A stretch of DNA of 64,000 nt from Catenuloplanes niger (GTDB taxonomy: Bacteria; Actinomycetota; Actinomycetes; Mycobacteriales; Micromonosporaceae), in contig NZ_JAVDYC010000001.1 of assembly GCF_031458255.1 (NCBI RefSeq), positions 4,411,001 through 4,475,000 of the forward strand, read 5' to 3'. The translations under genes and the position numbers were made by a program. Positions 51,175 through 60,438 of this stretch are shown here, piece after piece (positions within the stretch are counted from its first letter, which is position 1; each line of letters starts with the position of its first letter). The notes beneath the pieces are model-generated. The model searched no databases. It had not been told where the DNA came from and was given only the letters and a program-made list of their open reading frames with translations.

Positions 51175-52727
51175 TGGATTTCGCGGGACGACCGAGGATC
51201 GCCCGGGCCGCGGTGCTCGCGGCGGTCTTCGTCTGCGCGGCCTGCGGCCTGGTCTACGAGCTGGCACTGGTCGCGCTGGGCAGCTACCTGATCGGTGACA
51301 CGGTCGGCCAGGCCTCGATCGTGCTCGGCGTGATGGTCTTCGCGATGGGCGTCGGCGCGCTCGCGGCCAAGCCGTTCCAGCACCGGGCCGCGTCCGCGTT
51401 CGCCGCGATCGAGCTGCTGCTGGCGCTGCTCGGCGGCCTCTCCGTACTCGGCCTCTACGCCGCGTTCGCCTGGCTGGACCTCTACGCGCCCGCGCTGATC
51501 GGCACCGCGTTCGTGCTCGGCGCGCTGATCGGCGCGGAGATCCCGCTGCTCATGGTGCTGCTGCAGCGCATCCGCGAGCAGGCGGCGGGCAGCGCGGTGG
51601 CCGACCTGTTCGCGGCCGACTACGTGGGCGCGCTGCTCGGCGGGCTCGCGTTCCCGTTCCTGCTGCTACCGGTCTTCGGCCAGCTGCGCGGCGCGCTGGT
51701 GGTCGGTGCGGTCAACGCGGCGGCCGGCGTGATCCTGGTCTTCACGGTGTTCCGCCGGGCGCTGAGCCGCCGGGCGAAGATCGGGCTCGGCGCCGGATCC
51801 GTGGTGGTCGCGCTCAGCCTGGGGTACGCGTACGCGCTCGCGCACGACTTCGAGGTGAACGCGCGCCAGGAGCTCTACCGGGACCCGATCGTGCACGCGG
51901 AACGCAGCCGGTACCAGGAGATCGTGCTGACCGAGTCGGTGCCGCTCGTCTCCGGCGGCGTCGCGGACACCCGCCTCTTCCTCAACGGTGACCTGCAGTT
52001 CAGCTCCGTCGACGAGTACCGCTACCACGAGGCGCTGGTGCACCCGGTGATGGCCGGCGTGCGGGGCGACGTGCTGGTGCTCGGCGGCGGCGACGGGCTC
52101 GCGCTGCGCGAGGTGCTGGCGTACCCGTCCGTCACGACGGCCACGCTGGTCGAGCTGGACCCGGCCGTGGTGGCGCTCGCCCGGACCCGCCCGGAGATCC
52201 GCGCGCTCAACCGCGATGCCTTCGAGGACCCACGGGTACGGGTGGTGGAGGCGGACGCGTTCGCCTGGCTGCGCGGCGCGACCACCCGGTACGACGCCGT
52301 CGTGGTGGACATGCCGGACCCGGACGAGACCGCGACCGCGAAGCTCTACTCCGTCGAGTTCTACACGCTGGTGCGCAACGTGCTCGACGAGGGCGCGAAC
52401 ATGGTGGTGCAGGCCGGCTCGCCGTACTTCGCGCCGAGGTCGTACTGGTGCATCGAGGCCACGATCCGCGCGGCCGGCTTCGGCACCACGCCGTACCACG
52501 TGGACGTCCCGTCGTTCGGCGACTGGGGTTTCGTGCTGGCCACGCCGGACGCACCGGGCCCGTCACTGCGCAGCGAGCCGCCGGCCACGCCGCGTTTCCT
52601 CTCCCCGTCCGTGCTGGCGGCCGGCGCGATCTTCCCGCCCGACCGGGGCCCGGTCGACGTGAAGGTCTCGACGCTTCTGTCGCCACACGTGCTGGAGTAT
52701 GTACGCAGTGAATGGCGAAGTTATTGA
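51174..52727 (+). CDS. Membrane spermidine-synthase-like aminopropyltransferase
   Basis: A 517-residue protein. About seven helices occupy residues 10-230 (VLAAVFVCAACGLVYELALV and others). Then a spermidine-synthase fold follows: FLNGDLQFSSVDEYRYHEAL, VLVLGGGDGLALREVLAYPS, and VVVDMPDPDETATAKLYSVE with the active-site Asp region. The soluble half would transfer an aminopropyl-like group from decarboxylated SAM, or act as another methyltransferase-fold enzyme. It is last in the DUF4178-DUF2617-DUF4247-DUF350 operon, whose function it likely defines. Confidence 0.82.
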   Translation: MDFAGRPRIARAAVLAAVFVCAACGLVYELALVALGSYLIGDTVGQASIVLGVMVFAMGVGALAAKPFQHRAASAFAAIELLLALLGGLSVLGLYAAFAWLDLYAPALIGTAFVLGALIGAEIPLLMVLLQRIREQAAGSAVADLFAADYVGALLGGLAFPFLLLPVFGQLRGALVVGAVNAAAGVILVFTVFRRALSRRAKIGLGAGSVVVALSLGYAYALAHDFEVNARQELYRDPIVHAERSRYQEIVLTESVPLVSGGVADTRLFLNGDLQFSSVDEYRYHEALVHPVMAGVRGDVLVLGGGDGLALREVLAYPSVTTATLVELDPAVVALARTRPEIRALNRDAFEDPRVRVVEADAFAWLRGATTRYDAVVVDMPDPDETATAKLYSVEFYTLVRNVLDEGANMVVQAGSPYFAPRSYWCIEATIRAAGFGTTPYHVDVPSFGDWGFVLATPDAPGPSLRSEPPATPRFLSPSVLAAGAIFPPDRGPVDVKVSTLLSPHVLEYVRSEWRSY

Positions 52728-52776
52728 TGAGCGGGTTTCATCAGTGGTGAAACCGATCGCATAAGAGGGGAGCGTC

Positions 52777-53784
52777 GTGTCGAATCCCTACAGTCAGGGC
52801 GGCCAGCCGGTGCCACATCGGCCGGGCGTCGTGACGGTGGCCGGATATCTGCTGTTCGCCACGGCCGCGCTGACGGTGCTGGGCAGTCTGGCGTCCATCG
52901 TGTCCATCAAACCGACCATGGACGTGTACGCGGACGCCTACGCCGGGACCGCGGCCGAGGGCACCGAGTCCGTCCTGGTCGGCAGCCTGGTGTTCGGCGT
53001 GGTGGTCAATCTGCTGCTGGCGGCCGGCTTCGTGGCTTTGGCGATCTTCAACAACAAGGGCAAGAACCCGTCCCGGGTGACCACCTGGGTGATCGGCGGC
53101 CTCAGCATCTGCTGCACCGGTTTCGGGCTGGCGGGCAACGCGATCAGCGGCGCGATGAGCGGCCTCGCCACCGACATGCCCTCGCAGAGCGGCATGCCCG
53201 ACCCGGAGGAGGTCAACCGGCAGCTGACCGACGCGATCCCGGCGTGGGTGAGCCCGGTGACGGTGGTCACCAGCGTGCTCACGCTGCTGTTCCTGCTGGC
53301 CGTGGTGGTCCTGCTGGCGCTGCCGCCGGCGAACGACTTCTTCCGTAAGCCGGCCGCGGTCTGGCAGCCGCCGGGCGCCGGCTACCCGGGCACGGGCTAT
53401 CCGGGCACGGGTTACCCGGGCGCGCCGGGTGGCGCCTACCCGGGCGCGCCGGGCGCCGGTTACCCGGGCGCGCCGGACGGCGGTTACCCGGGTGCGCCGG
53501 GCGCCGGTTACCCGGGCGGGGCGGCCTACCCGCCGCCGAGTCAGGCTCCCTACCCGCCGCAGCCGGCTCAGCCGGGCACGTACCCGCCGGGCTATCCGCC
53601 GGCGCAGCCGGGGTCCACGCCGCCGGATTACCCGCCGCCGGCGTCCTCGCCGCCGGTGTCCGGGCCGGAGTCGCAGGGCCCGCCGCCGTCGCCGTTCGAC
53701 AACCCGGTTCCGCCGTCGTCCGGGCCGTCGAGCCCGCCACCGTCGGATCCGCCCGCCTCCCCGCCGTCGTCCTCGCACTCCTGA
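52777..53784 (+). CDS. Membrane protein with Gly-Tyr-Pro-rich repeat tail
   Basis: A 335-residue protein. Four hydrophobic helices lie in the first 190 residues (VVTVAGYLLFATAALTVLGS and others), followed by a 145-residue tail of GYPGTGYPGAP-type repeats and then Pro/Ser-rich sequence. The GTG start has GAGGGGAG five bases upstream. Tails of this kind are usually disordered and may mediate envelope or condensate interactions. Function unknown. Confidence 0.7.
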   Translation: MSNPYSQGGQPVPHRPGVVTVAGYLLFATAALTVLGSLASIVSIKPTMDVYADAYAGTAAEGTESVLVGSLVFGVVVNLLLAAGFVALAIFNNKGKNPSRVTTWVIGGLSICCTGFGLAGNAISGAMSGLATDMPSQSGMPDPEEVNRQLTDAIPAWVSPVTVVTSVLTLLFLLAVVVLLALPPANDFFRKPAAVWQPPGAGYPGTGYPGTGYPGAPGGAYPGAPGAGYPGAPDGGYPGAPGAGYPGGAAYPPPSQAPYPPQPAQPGTYPPGYPPAQPGSTPPDYPPPASSPPVSGPESQGPPPSPFDNPVPPSSGPSSPPPSDPPASPPSSSHS

Positions 53785-53796
53785 GGCGTCGCACCG

Positions 53797-53832
53797 GCCC
53801 CGCCGCGCTCCGCGCGGCGGGGCTCACTTTTT
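53797..53832 (+). terminator. Terminator after the Pro-rich membrane protein gene
   Basis: A 12-bp stem (GCCCCGCCGCGC and complement) with a 3-base loop is followed by TCACTTTTTG, a T-run suited to plus-strand termination. Confidence 0.8.
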
Positions 53833-53885
53833 GCCCCCTCGGCGAGTAGGTTCATGCCCGGGGGACGTGACGTCGAGGGGAACGC

Positions 53886-54554
53886 GTGGTTGTTTCGGGA
53901 CCGGCGGTGCCAGCACCCGCCACGCGACCGCCGGGCACGGTCTCGCTCGCCGCGGCGCTGCTGATCGTGATGGGCGTCGTCGGCATACTGGCGGCCGCGC
54001 TGCACCTGTTGCTGACGATCAACGGACTGGCCGACTTCGCGTCCGACGCCCGGCGGTTCGGTGGTGACCCCACGCTGATCGACCGGGTCGAGGGCGGCAT
54101 CCGTGGTGCCGCGATCGCGGGTGTGGTGCTCTCCGGTGTGGTCGGCGTGCTGCTGGTGTCGCTGGCCGTGGGCGTGCGCAGCGGCCTGACGGCGGCCCGC
54201 GTGGCCACCTGGGTGGTCTGCGCGCTCGGGCTCTGCGGCGGCGCGGCGAGCCTGGCGGCCGGGCTGTTGCAACGGGATCTCGGCTCCGACGACCCGCGGG
54301 TGGCCGCGGTGTTCGCCGCGTCCGCGGACGTCTACCCGGGCTGGTGGGTCGCCGCCGGAATCGGGCTTGCCGTAGCGCAAGTCGTTGGTTACTTTCTGGT
54401 AGCCGTGTTCCTGGCGGCCGGCACGCGCACGAGGACGGCGCCGACCGCGCCGGTGCCGACCGTGCCGCCGTTCCAGGCTCCGCCCATGCCCACCGTGGCG
54501 CCGCATCCCGACCCGTCGCGGTCGCCGTGGGCGCCGCCGCCCCCATCGAGGTGA
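53886..54554 (+). CDS. Four-helix membrane protein, hypothetical
   Basis: A 222-residue protein with four hydrophobic helices (SLAAALLIVMGVVGILAAAL; AIAGVVLSGVVGVLLVSLAV; ARVATWVVCALGLCGGAASL; WWVAAGIGLAVAQVVGYFLV) and a Pro-rich tail. It is built like the membrane part of the gene before it, suggesting relatedness. GTG start at 53886 with GAGGGGAA upstream. Its stop overlaps the SDR gene (GTGA). Confidence 0.65.
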   Translation: MVVSGPAVPAPATRPPGTVSLAAALLIVMGVVGILAAALHLLLTINGLADFASDARRFGGDPTLIDRVEGGIRGAAIAGVVLSGVVGVLLVSLAVGVRSGLTAARVATWVVCALGLCGGAASLAAGLLQRDLGSDDPRVAAVFAASADVYPGWWVAAGIGLAVAQVVGYFLVAVFLAAGTRTRTAPTAPVPTVPPFQAPPMPTVAPHPDPSRSPWAPPPPSR

Positions 54555-55357
54555 CCGTGCCCGAGCAGCCGCCGCGCCGCGTCGCGCTGATCACCGGCGC
54601 GACCGCCGGTCTGGGCGCGGCGTTCGCGGCTCGGCTGGCCGCGGAGCGGTGGGATCTGGAGTTGGTCGCTCGCGACGCGGCTCGGCTGTCCGCCTGCGCG
54701 GCGGACCTCAGCGCCCGGTACGGCGTGCGGGTGGGCGTCATCCCGGTGGATCTGGCGACCGGGTCCGGCACCGCCACGGTCGAGGAACGCCTGCGGGAGA
54801 CGCCGGTCGAACTTCTGGTGAACAACGCCGGGATCGGACTGGGCAAGGGATTTCTGGACTCCACGCTGGATGACGAGTTGCGCATTCTGCGGCTGAACGT
54901 GGAGGCCGTCATGCGCCTGACTTTTGCTGTTTTGCCGCAAATGACGGAAAGACACTCAGGCGGTGTGATCAACGTCTCCTCGCTGTCCGGCTACGGTGTC
55001 ACGGCGCCCGGATCGACGTACACCGCAACGAAGGCGTACGTGATCAATTTCAGCGAGTCCGTGGCGCAGTCCGTCCGGCGGTACGGTGTGCACGTGCTCG
55101 CGCTCTGTCCCGGGTTCATCCGCACGGAGTTTCATCAGCGGGCCGGCATCCCGACCGCCGGTTCGCCCGGCTGGATCTGGCTGGATGCCGACACCGTCGC
55201 CGCCAAGGCCTTGTCTGACCTGCGTAAAGGTCACTACGTTAGCGTTCCGACCGTGCGCTACAAGCTCGCCGCGACCGCCTTGCGCCACACGCCGCACGGG
55301 CTCGTCCGGCGCTTCAGCGAGGCGGGGAACCGCTTCGTCGGGCGGGGTGCGCGCTGA
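54551..55357 (+). CDS. Short-chain dehydrogenase/reductase
   Basis: A 268-residue SDR. The cofactor motif is TGATAGLG near the N-terminus; NNAGIGLG, the catalytic Ser (VSSLSGYG) and YTATK with the Tyr-Lys pair follow. This is the classical DltE-like group, which reduces or oxidises alcohols with NAD(P). The GTG at 54551 overlaps the preceding stop. Substrate unknown. Confidence 0.85.
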   Translation: MTVPEQPPRRVALITGATAGLGAAFAARLAAERWDLELVARDAARLSACAADLSARYGVRVGVIPVDLATGSGTATVEERLRETPVELLVNNAGIGLGKGFLDSTLDDELRILRLNVEAVMRLTFAVLPQMTERHSGGVINVSSLSGYGVTAPGSTYTATKAYVINFSESVAQSVRRYGVHVLALCPGFIRTEFHQRAGIPTAGSPGWIWLDADTVAAKALSDLRKGHYVSVPTVRYKLAATALRHTPHGLVRRFSEAGNRFVGRGAR

Positions 55358-55664
55358 GCCGGTGGTGCGGCGGGCCGGCCGCGCGGGTGTACCGATCGAG
55401 GAATCGCGCTCTATCAAATTTGCGCGTGGCGCGGTAGCGCCGACACGGTCTGTCCCGTTCGACGGTTGAAGCAAATATCTACCGTCATGGTTTCTTTGGG
55501 TGTCCGGTGAGTCACCCTCGGGCGACGATCGGCCTCGATGGGCTGGTCGGAGCGTTCGGTGAGGACCTCTCCGTCACGTCATTCACTCCCCCGTCCAACC
55601 GATTTTTTCGCGTCGAGCCGGGTCGACCGTTCGCTTCTCAGCATTGAGCAGTACCCTCAACGCC
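55358..55664. other. Region upstream of pyrE
   Basis: About 300 bp with a somewhat AT-richer part (55410-55500, 55590-55630) that should hold the pyrE promoter. I see no clear PyrR-type site, riboswitch or gene. Confidence 0.4.
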
Positions 55665-56204
55665 ATGGGCGACCGTGACGACCTGCGTAAATTCATCACT
55701 GACTTAGCCGTGGTGCACGGCAGGGTCGTGCTGTCGTCTGGTCAGGAAGCGGATTGGTATGTCGACCTTCGTCGCGTCACACTGCACCACGCGGCGGCTC
55801 CCCTCGTTGGGCGGGTGATGCGAGACCTCACGGCTGACTGGGATTTCGACGTGGTGGGTGGCTTGACCCTGGGTGCCGATCCGGTGTCCGTGGCCATGCT
55901 GCATGCCGCGGCGGATTCGGATCGACCGCTGGATGCGTGCGTGGTTCGGAAGGCCGGTAAGGCTCACGGACTGCAACGGCGCATCGAGGGTCCGGACGTG
56001 GCCGGTCGGCGCGTCCTGGCGGTCGAGGACACGTCGACGACCGGCGGCAGTGTGCTGCAGGCCGTCGAGGCGTTGCAGCAGGCCGGAGCCGAGGTAGTGG
56101 GTGTAGCGGTTATTGTTGATCGAGGTGCAGGCGATGCGGTGCGGGCCGCGGGACTGCCCTATCGAGCGGCCTATACATTGGCCGACCTCGGCCTAACGGC
56201 CTAA
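55665..56204 (+). CDS. pyrE: Orotate phosphoribosyltransferase
   Basis: A 179-residue type I PRTase from the ATG at 55665 (a TTG at 55644 would add seven residues). The N-terminal LSSGQEADWYVDLRRVTL matches the orotate-binding segment; the PRPP loop is RRVLAVEDTSTTGGSV. It converts orotate and PRPP to OMP in pyrimidine synthesis. It stands apart from the other pyr genes, as is common in actinomycetes. Confidence 0.93.
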   Translation: MGDRDDLRKFITDLAVVHGRVVLSSGQEADWYVDLRRVTLHHAAAPLVGRVMRDLTADWDFDVVGGLTLGADPVSVAMLHAAADSDRPLDACVVRKAGKAHGLQRRIEGPDVAGRRVLAVEDTSTTGGSVLQAVEALQQAGAEVVGVAVIVDRGAGDAVRAAGLPYRAAYTLADLGLTA

Positions 56205-56261
56205 AAGTTTACCGATTCGGACCTGCTGATATGCAGGCGAATCGATGCTGTAGGTGGAAGG

Positions 56262-56639
56262 ATGGATTTCGTGGGAACTGCGTTGGCCGAACTGACCATG
56301 CCTCAGATCTCGCCGCTCGCCGGCGAGCCGATTGAACGTGCCGACGCCGAGCGTCTGGCGGGTGTCCTCAAGGCGCTCGCTGACCCGGCCCGGCTGCGGC
56401 TTCTCAGCCTCATCCAGTCCGCCCCGGAGGGCGAGGCCTGCGTGTGCGACCTGACCGCGCCGCTCGGGCTCTCCCAGCCGACGGTGAGCCACCACCTGCG
56501 CATCCTCACCGAGGCCGGCTTGCTGGAGCGGGAGAAGCGCGGTGTGTGGGCCTACTACCGGCTGGTGCCGTCGGCGATCGCCACGATCGCTGACCTGCTC
56601 ACCCCGCCGCGGAAGCGGGCGACGAAGAAGACTCGCTGA
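56262..56639 (+). CDS. ArsR-family metalloregulator-like repressor
   Basis: A 125-residue winged-helix repressor. LADPARLRLLSLIQSAPEGE, then ACVCDLTAPLGLSQPTVSHH, then LRILTEAGLLEREKRGVWAY. The CVCDL sequence at the start of the recognition region matches the thiol metal site of ArsR/CadC proteins (Cys-x-Cys-Asp), so a thiophilic metal(loid) ligand is plausible. No efflux pump or reductase gene is adjacent, so its target is unclear. Confidence 0.82.
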   Translation: MDFVGTALAELTMPQISPLAGEPIERADAERLAGVLKALADPARLRLLSLIQSAPEGEACVCDLTAPLGLSQPTVSHHLRILTEAGLLEREKRGVWAYYRLVPSAIATIADLLTPPRKRATKKTR

Positions 56640-56866
56640 GTCTGACGGTCTTACCGCCGGGCACGGCGGGCCGGGTCACCGGCTCGTCGTGCCCGGCGTC
56701 TTGGCCACCGAGATCCGGGTGCGCGCCGTGGGGACGGCGCTCCGGGCTCGGTGACCGTGAGTAGCACGATGGCGCGGCCCCCTCGGGGACCGCGCCATTC
56801 TCATGTGTGCGGACAACCTCGTGGTGATCCAGGCGTCGGGGCGCCCGGATCACCGGGAGAGCGGAA

Positions 56867-57760
56867 CTACCGCCGGTTGTCGGTGCTGCCGTACGTGCCG
56901 CCGCCGTAGACCTGACCGCCGCCCTGACCGGGCCGGTGCTGGTCGGAGACGGCCGGGATCTGCTGCGTCGCGGCCTCGACCACGTGCTCGACGGCCTCGA
57001 CGATGTTCGCCTCGGCCTCCACGATGCGGGCCTCGGCCTCGGCCGCGCGGGCGTGCGCCTCGGCCTCCTTGGCCTTCGCGCGGCGCTCGCGGAAGAACTC
57101 GAAGAAGACCGGCAGCACCGAGATCAGGACGATCAGGACGACCACCGGCAGCAGGTAGTGGTCGATGTCCTCCGGGTCGATGACCTTGATGATCTGCGCG
57201 GCCAGCAGGTAGCCGGCCAGGATGATGCCGTCGGTCCAGAGGATGGCGCCGACCACGTTCCACAGGAAGAACGTCTTCGCGGGCATGCCGAGCATGCCGG
57301 CGACCGGGTTGAGGAACGTGCGCACGATCGGGATGAAGCGGGCCAGCACCACGGCCTTGGCCGGGCCGTACTTGTTGAAGTAGAACTCCGCCTTGTCGAC
57401 GTACTCCTTCTTGAAGAGCTTCGACTCCGGGCGCTCGAACATCCGCCGGCCGTACTTCGCGCCGAGCCAGTGGCCCAGCTGGGCGCCGACGATCGCGGCG
57501 ATCGGCGCGCCGATCAGCAGGCCGGGCAGGGAGAGCGAGACGCCCTCACCGAAGATCTGCTCCGCCACCGTGGACGCTGCCACGCCCGCGAGGAAGAGCA
57601 GCGAGTCACCGGGGAAGAAGAAGCCGACCAGAAGTCCGGTTTCGGCGAAAAGAATGCCCCAGATGCCCACCAGCCCGACGGCCGTGATGAGCTCTTTCGG
57701 ATCGAGAGGGTTGAGCGCCAGATTGTCGACGATCAAGCGTGCGTTGTCGGCGTTGTCCAC
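56867..57760 (-). CDS. DedA-family membrane protein with long charged tail
   Basis: A 297-residue protein. The DedA core (1-215) shows ETGLLVGFFFPGDSLLFLAG, GAQLGHWLGAKYGRRMF and ARFIPIVRTFLNPVAGMLGM. The Arg/Glu pattern is typical of undecaprenyl-phosphate or PE flippases of this group. A coiled-coil, Glu/Ala-rich tail (KAKEAEAHARAAEAEARIVE) and a Gly-rich end extend about 70 residues beyond the family norm. ATG 57760. Confidence 0.85.
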   Translation of the reverse strand: MDNADNARLIVDNLALNPLDPKELITAVGLVGIWGILFAETGLLVGFFFPGDSLLFLAGVAASTVAEQIFGEGVSLSLPGLLIGAPIAAIVGAQLGHWLGAKYGRRMFERPESKLFKKEYVDKAEFYFNKYGPAKAVVLARFIPIVRTFLNPVAGMLGMPAKTFFLWNVVGAILWTDGIILAGYLLAAQIIKVIDPEDIDHYLLPVVVLIVLISVLPVFFEFFRERRAKAKEAEAHARAAEAEARIVEAEANIVEAVEHVVEAATQQIPAVSDQHRPGQGGGQVYGGGTYGSTDNRR

Positions 57761-57900
57761 GGGGAGACAGGTTACCGCTTACGGGTAAGCAGTCCAGACG
57801 CGAATCTGCTACGGAGCTGAGTGTGCACTGGGAATTGGCGGACAGTGCGCGGCCGGGGAATGCCCGGCCGCGCCATTCTCACCGTTCCGTGCCTTTCCCG

Positions 57901-60438
57901 TCACAGACGGGGGTCGACCGGCTCCGATTCGCACGCCAGAACCGCGAACACCAATTCGTGGATCCGCCACAGCGGCGCGCCCTCCGCGAGCCGGTCCAGC
58001 GCGCCCAGGCCGAGCCCGTGCTCGCGCAGCGCCAGCCCGCGCTTGCGGCCCAGTGAGCGGTTCCGCAGCCGCTCCAGCGTCTCCGGTTCGGTGTACTCCG
58101 GGCCGTAGATGATCCGCAGGTACTCCCGGCCGCGGCACTTGATGCCGGGCTGCTGCAGGCGGCCCTTGGCACCCTTCACGGCCAGCCCGTCGAACGGCTT
58201 CACCACCATGCCCTCGCCGCCGGCGCCGGTCAGCTCCAGCCACCAGGTCGTGGCCTCCGCGACCGCGGCCTCGTCGCCGAGATCCACGATCCGGCGCCCG
58301 GTCGGCGTGAACAGCTCCGGGTCGGCCGCGCAGAGCCGGTCCGCCAGCATCAGGTGCCAGCCGTGGTTGCGCGCGGCGAACGAGACCCCGTCCGCGGCCA
58401 GCACCGCGAACGGCGCCAGCGTCACGCCGGTCAGGCCGTCGGTCGGGCGCACGTACCGCCGGTAGGCATCGCGGTAACGCGCCACGTCGCCGGCGCGGCG
58501 GGACATCCGGTCGCGCAGCGCGGACACGTCCAGGCCGCGCCCGGCCGCGGACGCCAGCATCGCGCGTACGGCCGGGAGCGCCGCGTTCGCGGCCGCGCCG
58601 ACGCCCGCGTACTGCTCGCGAATCAGCGCGCCGGCCTTGGCGGACCAGGGCAGCAGCTCACAGTCGAGCAGCACCCAGCCGGTGGACAGCTCGTCCCACA
58701 GCCCGGCCGCCTCCGCGGCCGCACCGGCACGGCGCAGCAGCTCGTCGGTGAGCGCGGGATCGTCGAAGAACGGCCGGCCGGTACGCGTCCACACCGCGCC
58801 CAGCGACACGCCGAACCGCTTGCCCGCCTCCGCGTCCCGGCACAGCAGCACCACCGCGCGGGAGCCCATGTGCTTCTCCTCGCACACCACCGTCGTCACG
58901 CCCGCGGACCGGTAGTCCGCGAACGCCTGCGCCGGATGCTCCAGGAAGTCGCCGGACGGCGCGGTCGAGCACGGTGCCATCGTCGGCGGCAGCCAGAGCA
59001 GCGCGCGCGGGTCCATCGCGAACCGGCTCATCACCTCCAGCGCGGCGGCCGAGTTCTCCGCGGCGACGGTCACCGAGCCGTACCCGGTCTCCAGGTGCCG
59101 CCGGCCGGTCACGTCGGACAGCTCCAGCGCGTCCGCCGGGCGCTGCGCACCCGGCAGCGTGTGCAGCGGGCGGACCGGCGCGTAGTGCACCGCCTCCGCG
59201 GGCACGCTGACCAGTTCCCGCTCCGGATAGCGGAGCGCGGTCAGCGAGCCGCCGAACACCGCGGCGGTGTCCAGGCAGATGGTGTTGTTGACCCACTCCG
59301 CCGCCAGCACCGGCGTGTGGCCGTAGACCACCATGGCCTTGCCCCGGTAGTCCTGCGCCCACGGGTAACGGACCGGCAGGCCGTACTCGTCGGACTCGCC
59401 GGTGGTCTCGCCGTAGAGCGCGAACGACCGGACCCGGCCGGACGCACGACCGTGGTACGCCTCCTTCAGGCCCGCGTGCGCGACCACCAGCCGGCCGCCG
59501 TCCAGCACGTAGTGACTGATCAGCGAGTCGAGGAAACGCGGCAGCCGGTCGGTGAGCTCGCGCGGCGCCGCCTCCAGCTGCGCGACCGACTCGGCGAGGC
59601 CGTGGGTCAGCTTCACGTCCCGGCCGCGCAGCTTGCGCAGCAGCTTCGCCTCGTGGTTGCCGGCCACGCTGAGCGCGGTGCCGGCGTCGATCATGCCCAT
59701 CACGAGGCGCAGCACGCCGGGCGTGTCCGGCCCGCGGTCGACCAGGTCACCGACGAAGACGGCGGTGCGGCCCCGCGGATGGCTCGCGGACACCGCGTAC
59801 CCGGCCGCGTCCCGGTGGATCTCCCAGCCCAGCTCCGCCAGCAGCGTCTCCAGCTCCGAGCGGCAGCCGTGCACGTCGCCGATGATGTCGAACGGGCCGG
59901 TCAGCTCGCGCCGGTCGTTGAAGAGCTTCTCGTACCGGATCGTCGCGGCGTCGATCTCGTCCGGGCCGTGCAGCACGTGGATCCTCCGGAAACCCTCGCG
60001 CTGCAGCCGGCCGAGTGACCGGCGCAGGTCGCGCCGCATCCGCGCGAGCACCTCGCGGCCGAACGTGCGGTCCGCCCGCGCCTCGGTGCGCTCCCAGGCC
60101 AGCGACTCCGGCACGTCCAGCACGATCGCGACCGGCAGCACGTCGTGCTCCCGCGCGACCTTCAGCAGGCCCGCCCGGGCGTGCTCCTGCAGGTTGGTGG
60201 CGTCGACCACGGTCAGCCGGCCGCCGGCCAGACGCTTGCCGGCCACGTAGTGCAGCGCGTCGAACGCGTCGCCGGACGCGGACTGGTCGTTCTCGTCGTC
60301 GGCGATCATGGCGCGGAACGTGTCCGAGGAGAGCACCTGGGTCGGGGCGAAGTGCCGCCGGGCGAACGTCGACTTGCCGGATCCGGAGATGCCGACCAGC
60401 GCGACCAGGGACAGCTCGGGGACGGTCAGCTCGGTCAT
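57901..60438 (-). CDS. pnkp: Polynucleotide kinase-phosphatase-ligase (bacterial Pnkp)
   Basis: An 845-residue RNA-repair enzyme with three modules. The 5'-kinase has P-loop GISGSGKS (16-23); the metallophosphatase has DIIGDVHG, VFVGDLVDRGPD and VAGNHEAKLL; the ligase-like domain has nucleotidyl-acceptor Lys522 in EEKHMGSRAV. Pnkp heals and seals RNA breaks made by ribotoxins when Hen1 is present. Its start codon overlaps the hen1 stop (ATGA), so the two are coproduced. Confidence 0.95.
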   Translation of the reverse strand: MTELTVPELSLVALVGISGSGKSTFARRHFAPTQVLSSDTFRAMIADDENDQSASGDAFDALHYVAGKRLAGGRLTVVDATNLQEHARAGLLKVAREHDVLPVAIVLDVPESLAWERTEARADRTFGREVLARMRRDLRRSLGRLQREGFRRIHVLHGPDEIDAATIRYEKLFNDRRELTGPFDIIGDVHGCRSELETLLAELGWEIHRDAAGYAVSASHPRGRTAVFVGDLVDRGPDTPGVLRLVMGMIDAGTALSVAGNHEAKLLRKLRGRDVKLTHGLAESVAQLEAAPRELTDRLPRFLDSLISHYVLDGGRLVVAHAGLKEAYHGRASGRVRSFALYGETTGESDEYGLPVRYPWAQDYRGKAMVVYGHTPVLAAEWVNNTICLDTAAVFGGSLTALRYPERELVSVPAEAVHYAPVRPLHTLPGAQRPADALELSDVTGRRHLETGYGSVTVAAENSAAALEVMSRFAMDPRALLWLPPTMAPCSTAPSGDFLEHPAQAFADYRSAGVTTVVCEEKHMGSRAVVLLCRDAEAGKRFGVSLGAVWTRTGRPFFDDPALTDELLRRAGAAAEAAGLWDELSTGWVLLDCELLPWSAKAGALIREQYAGVGAAANAALPAVRAMLASAAGRGLDVSALRDRMSRRAGDVARYRDAYRRYVRPTDGLTGVTLAPFAVLAADGVSFAARNHGWHLMLADRLCAADPELFTPTGRRIVDLGDEAAVAEATTWWLELTGAGGEGMVVKPFDGLAVKGAKGRLQQPGIKCRGREYLRIIYGPEYTEPETLERLRNRSLGRKRGLALREHGLGLGALDRLAEGAPLWRIHELVFAVLACESEPVDPRL

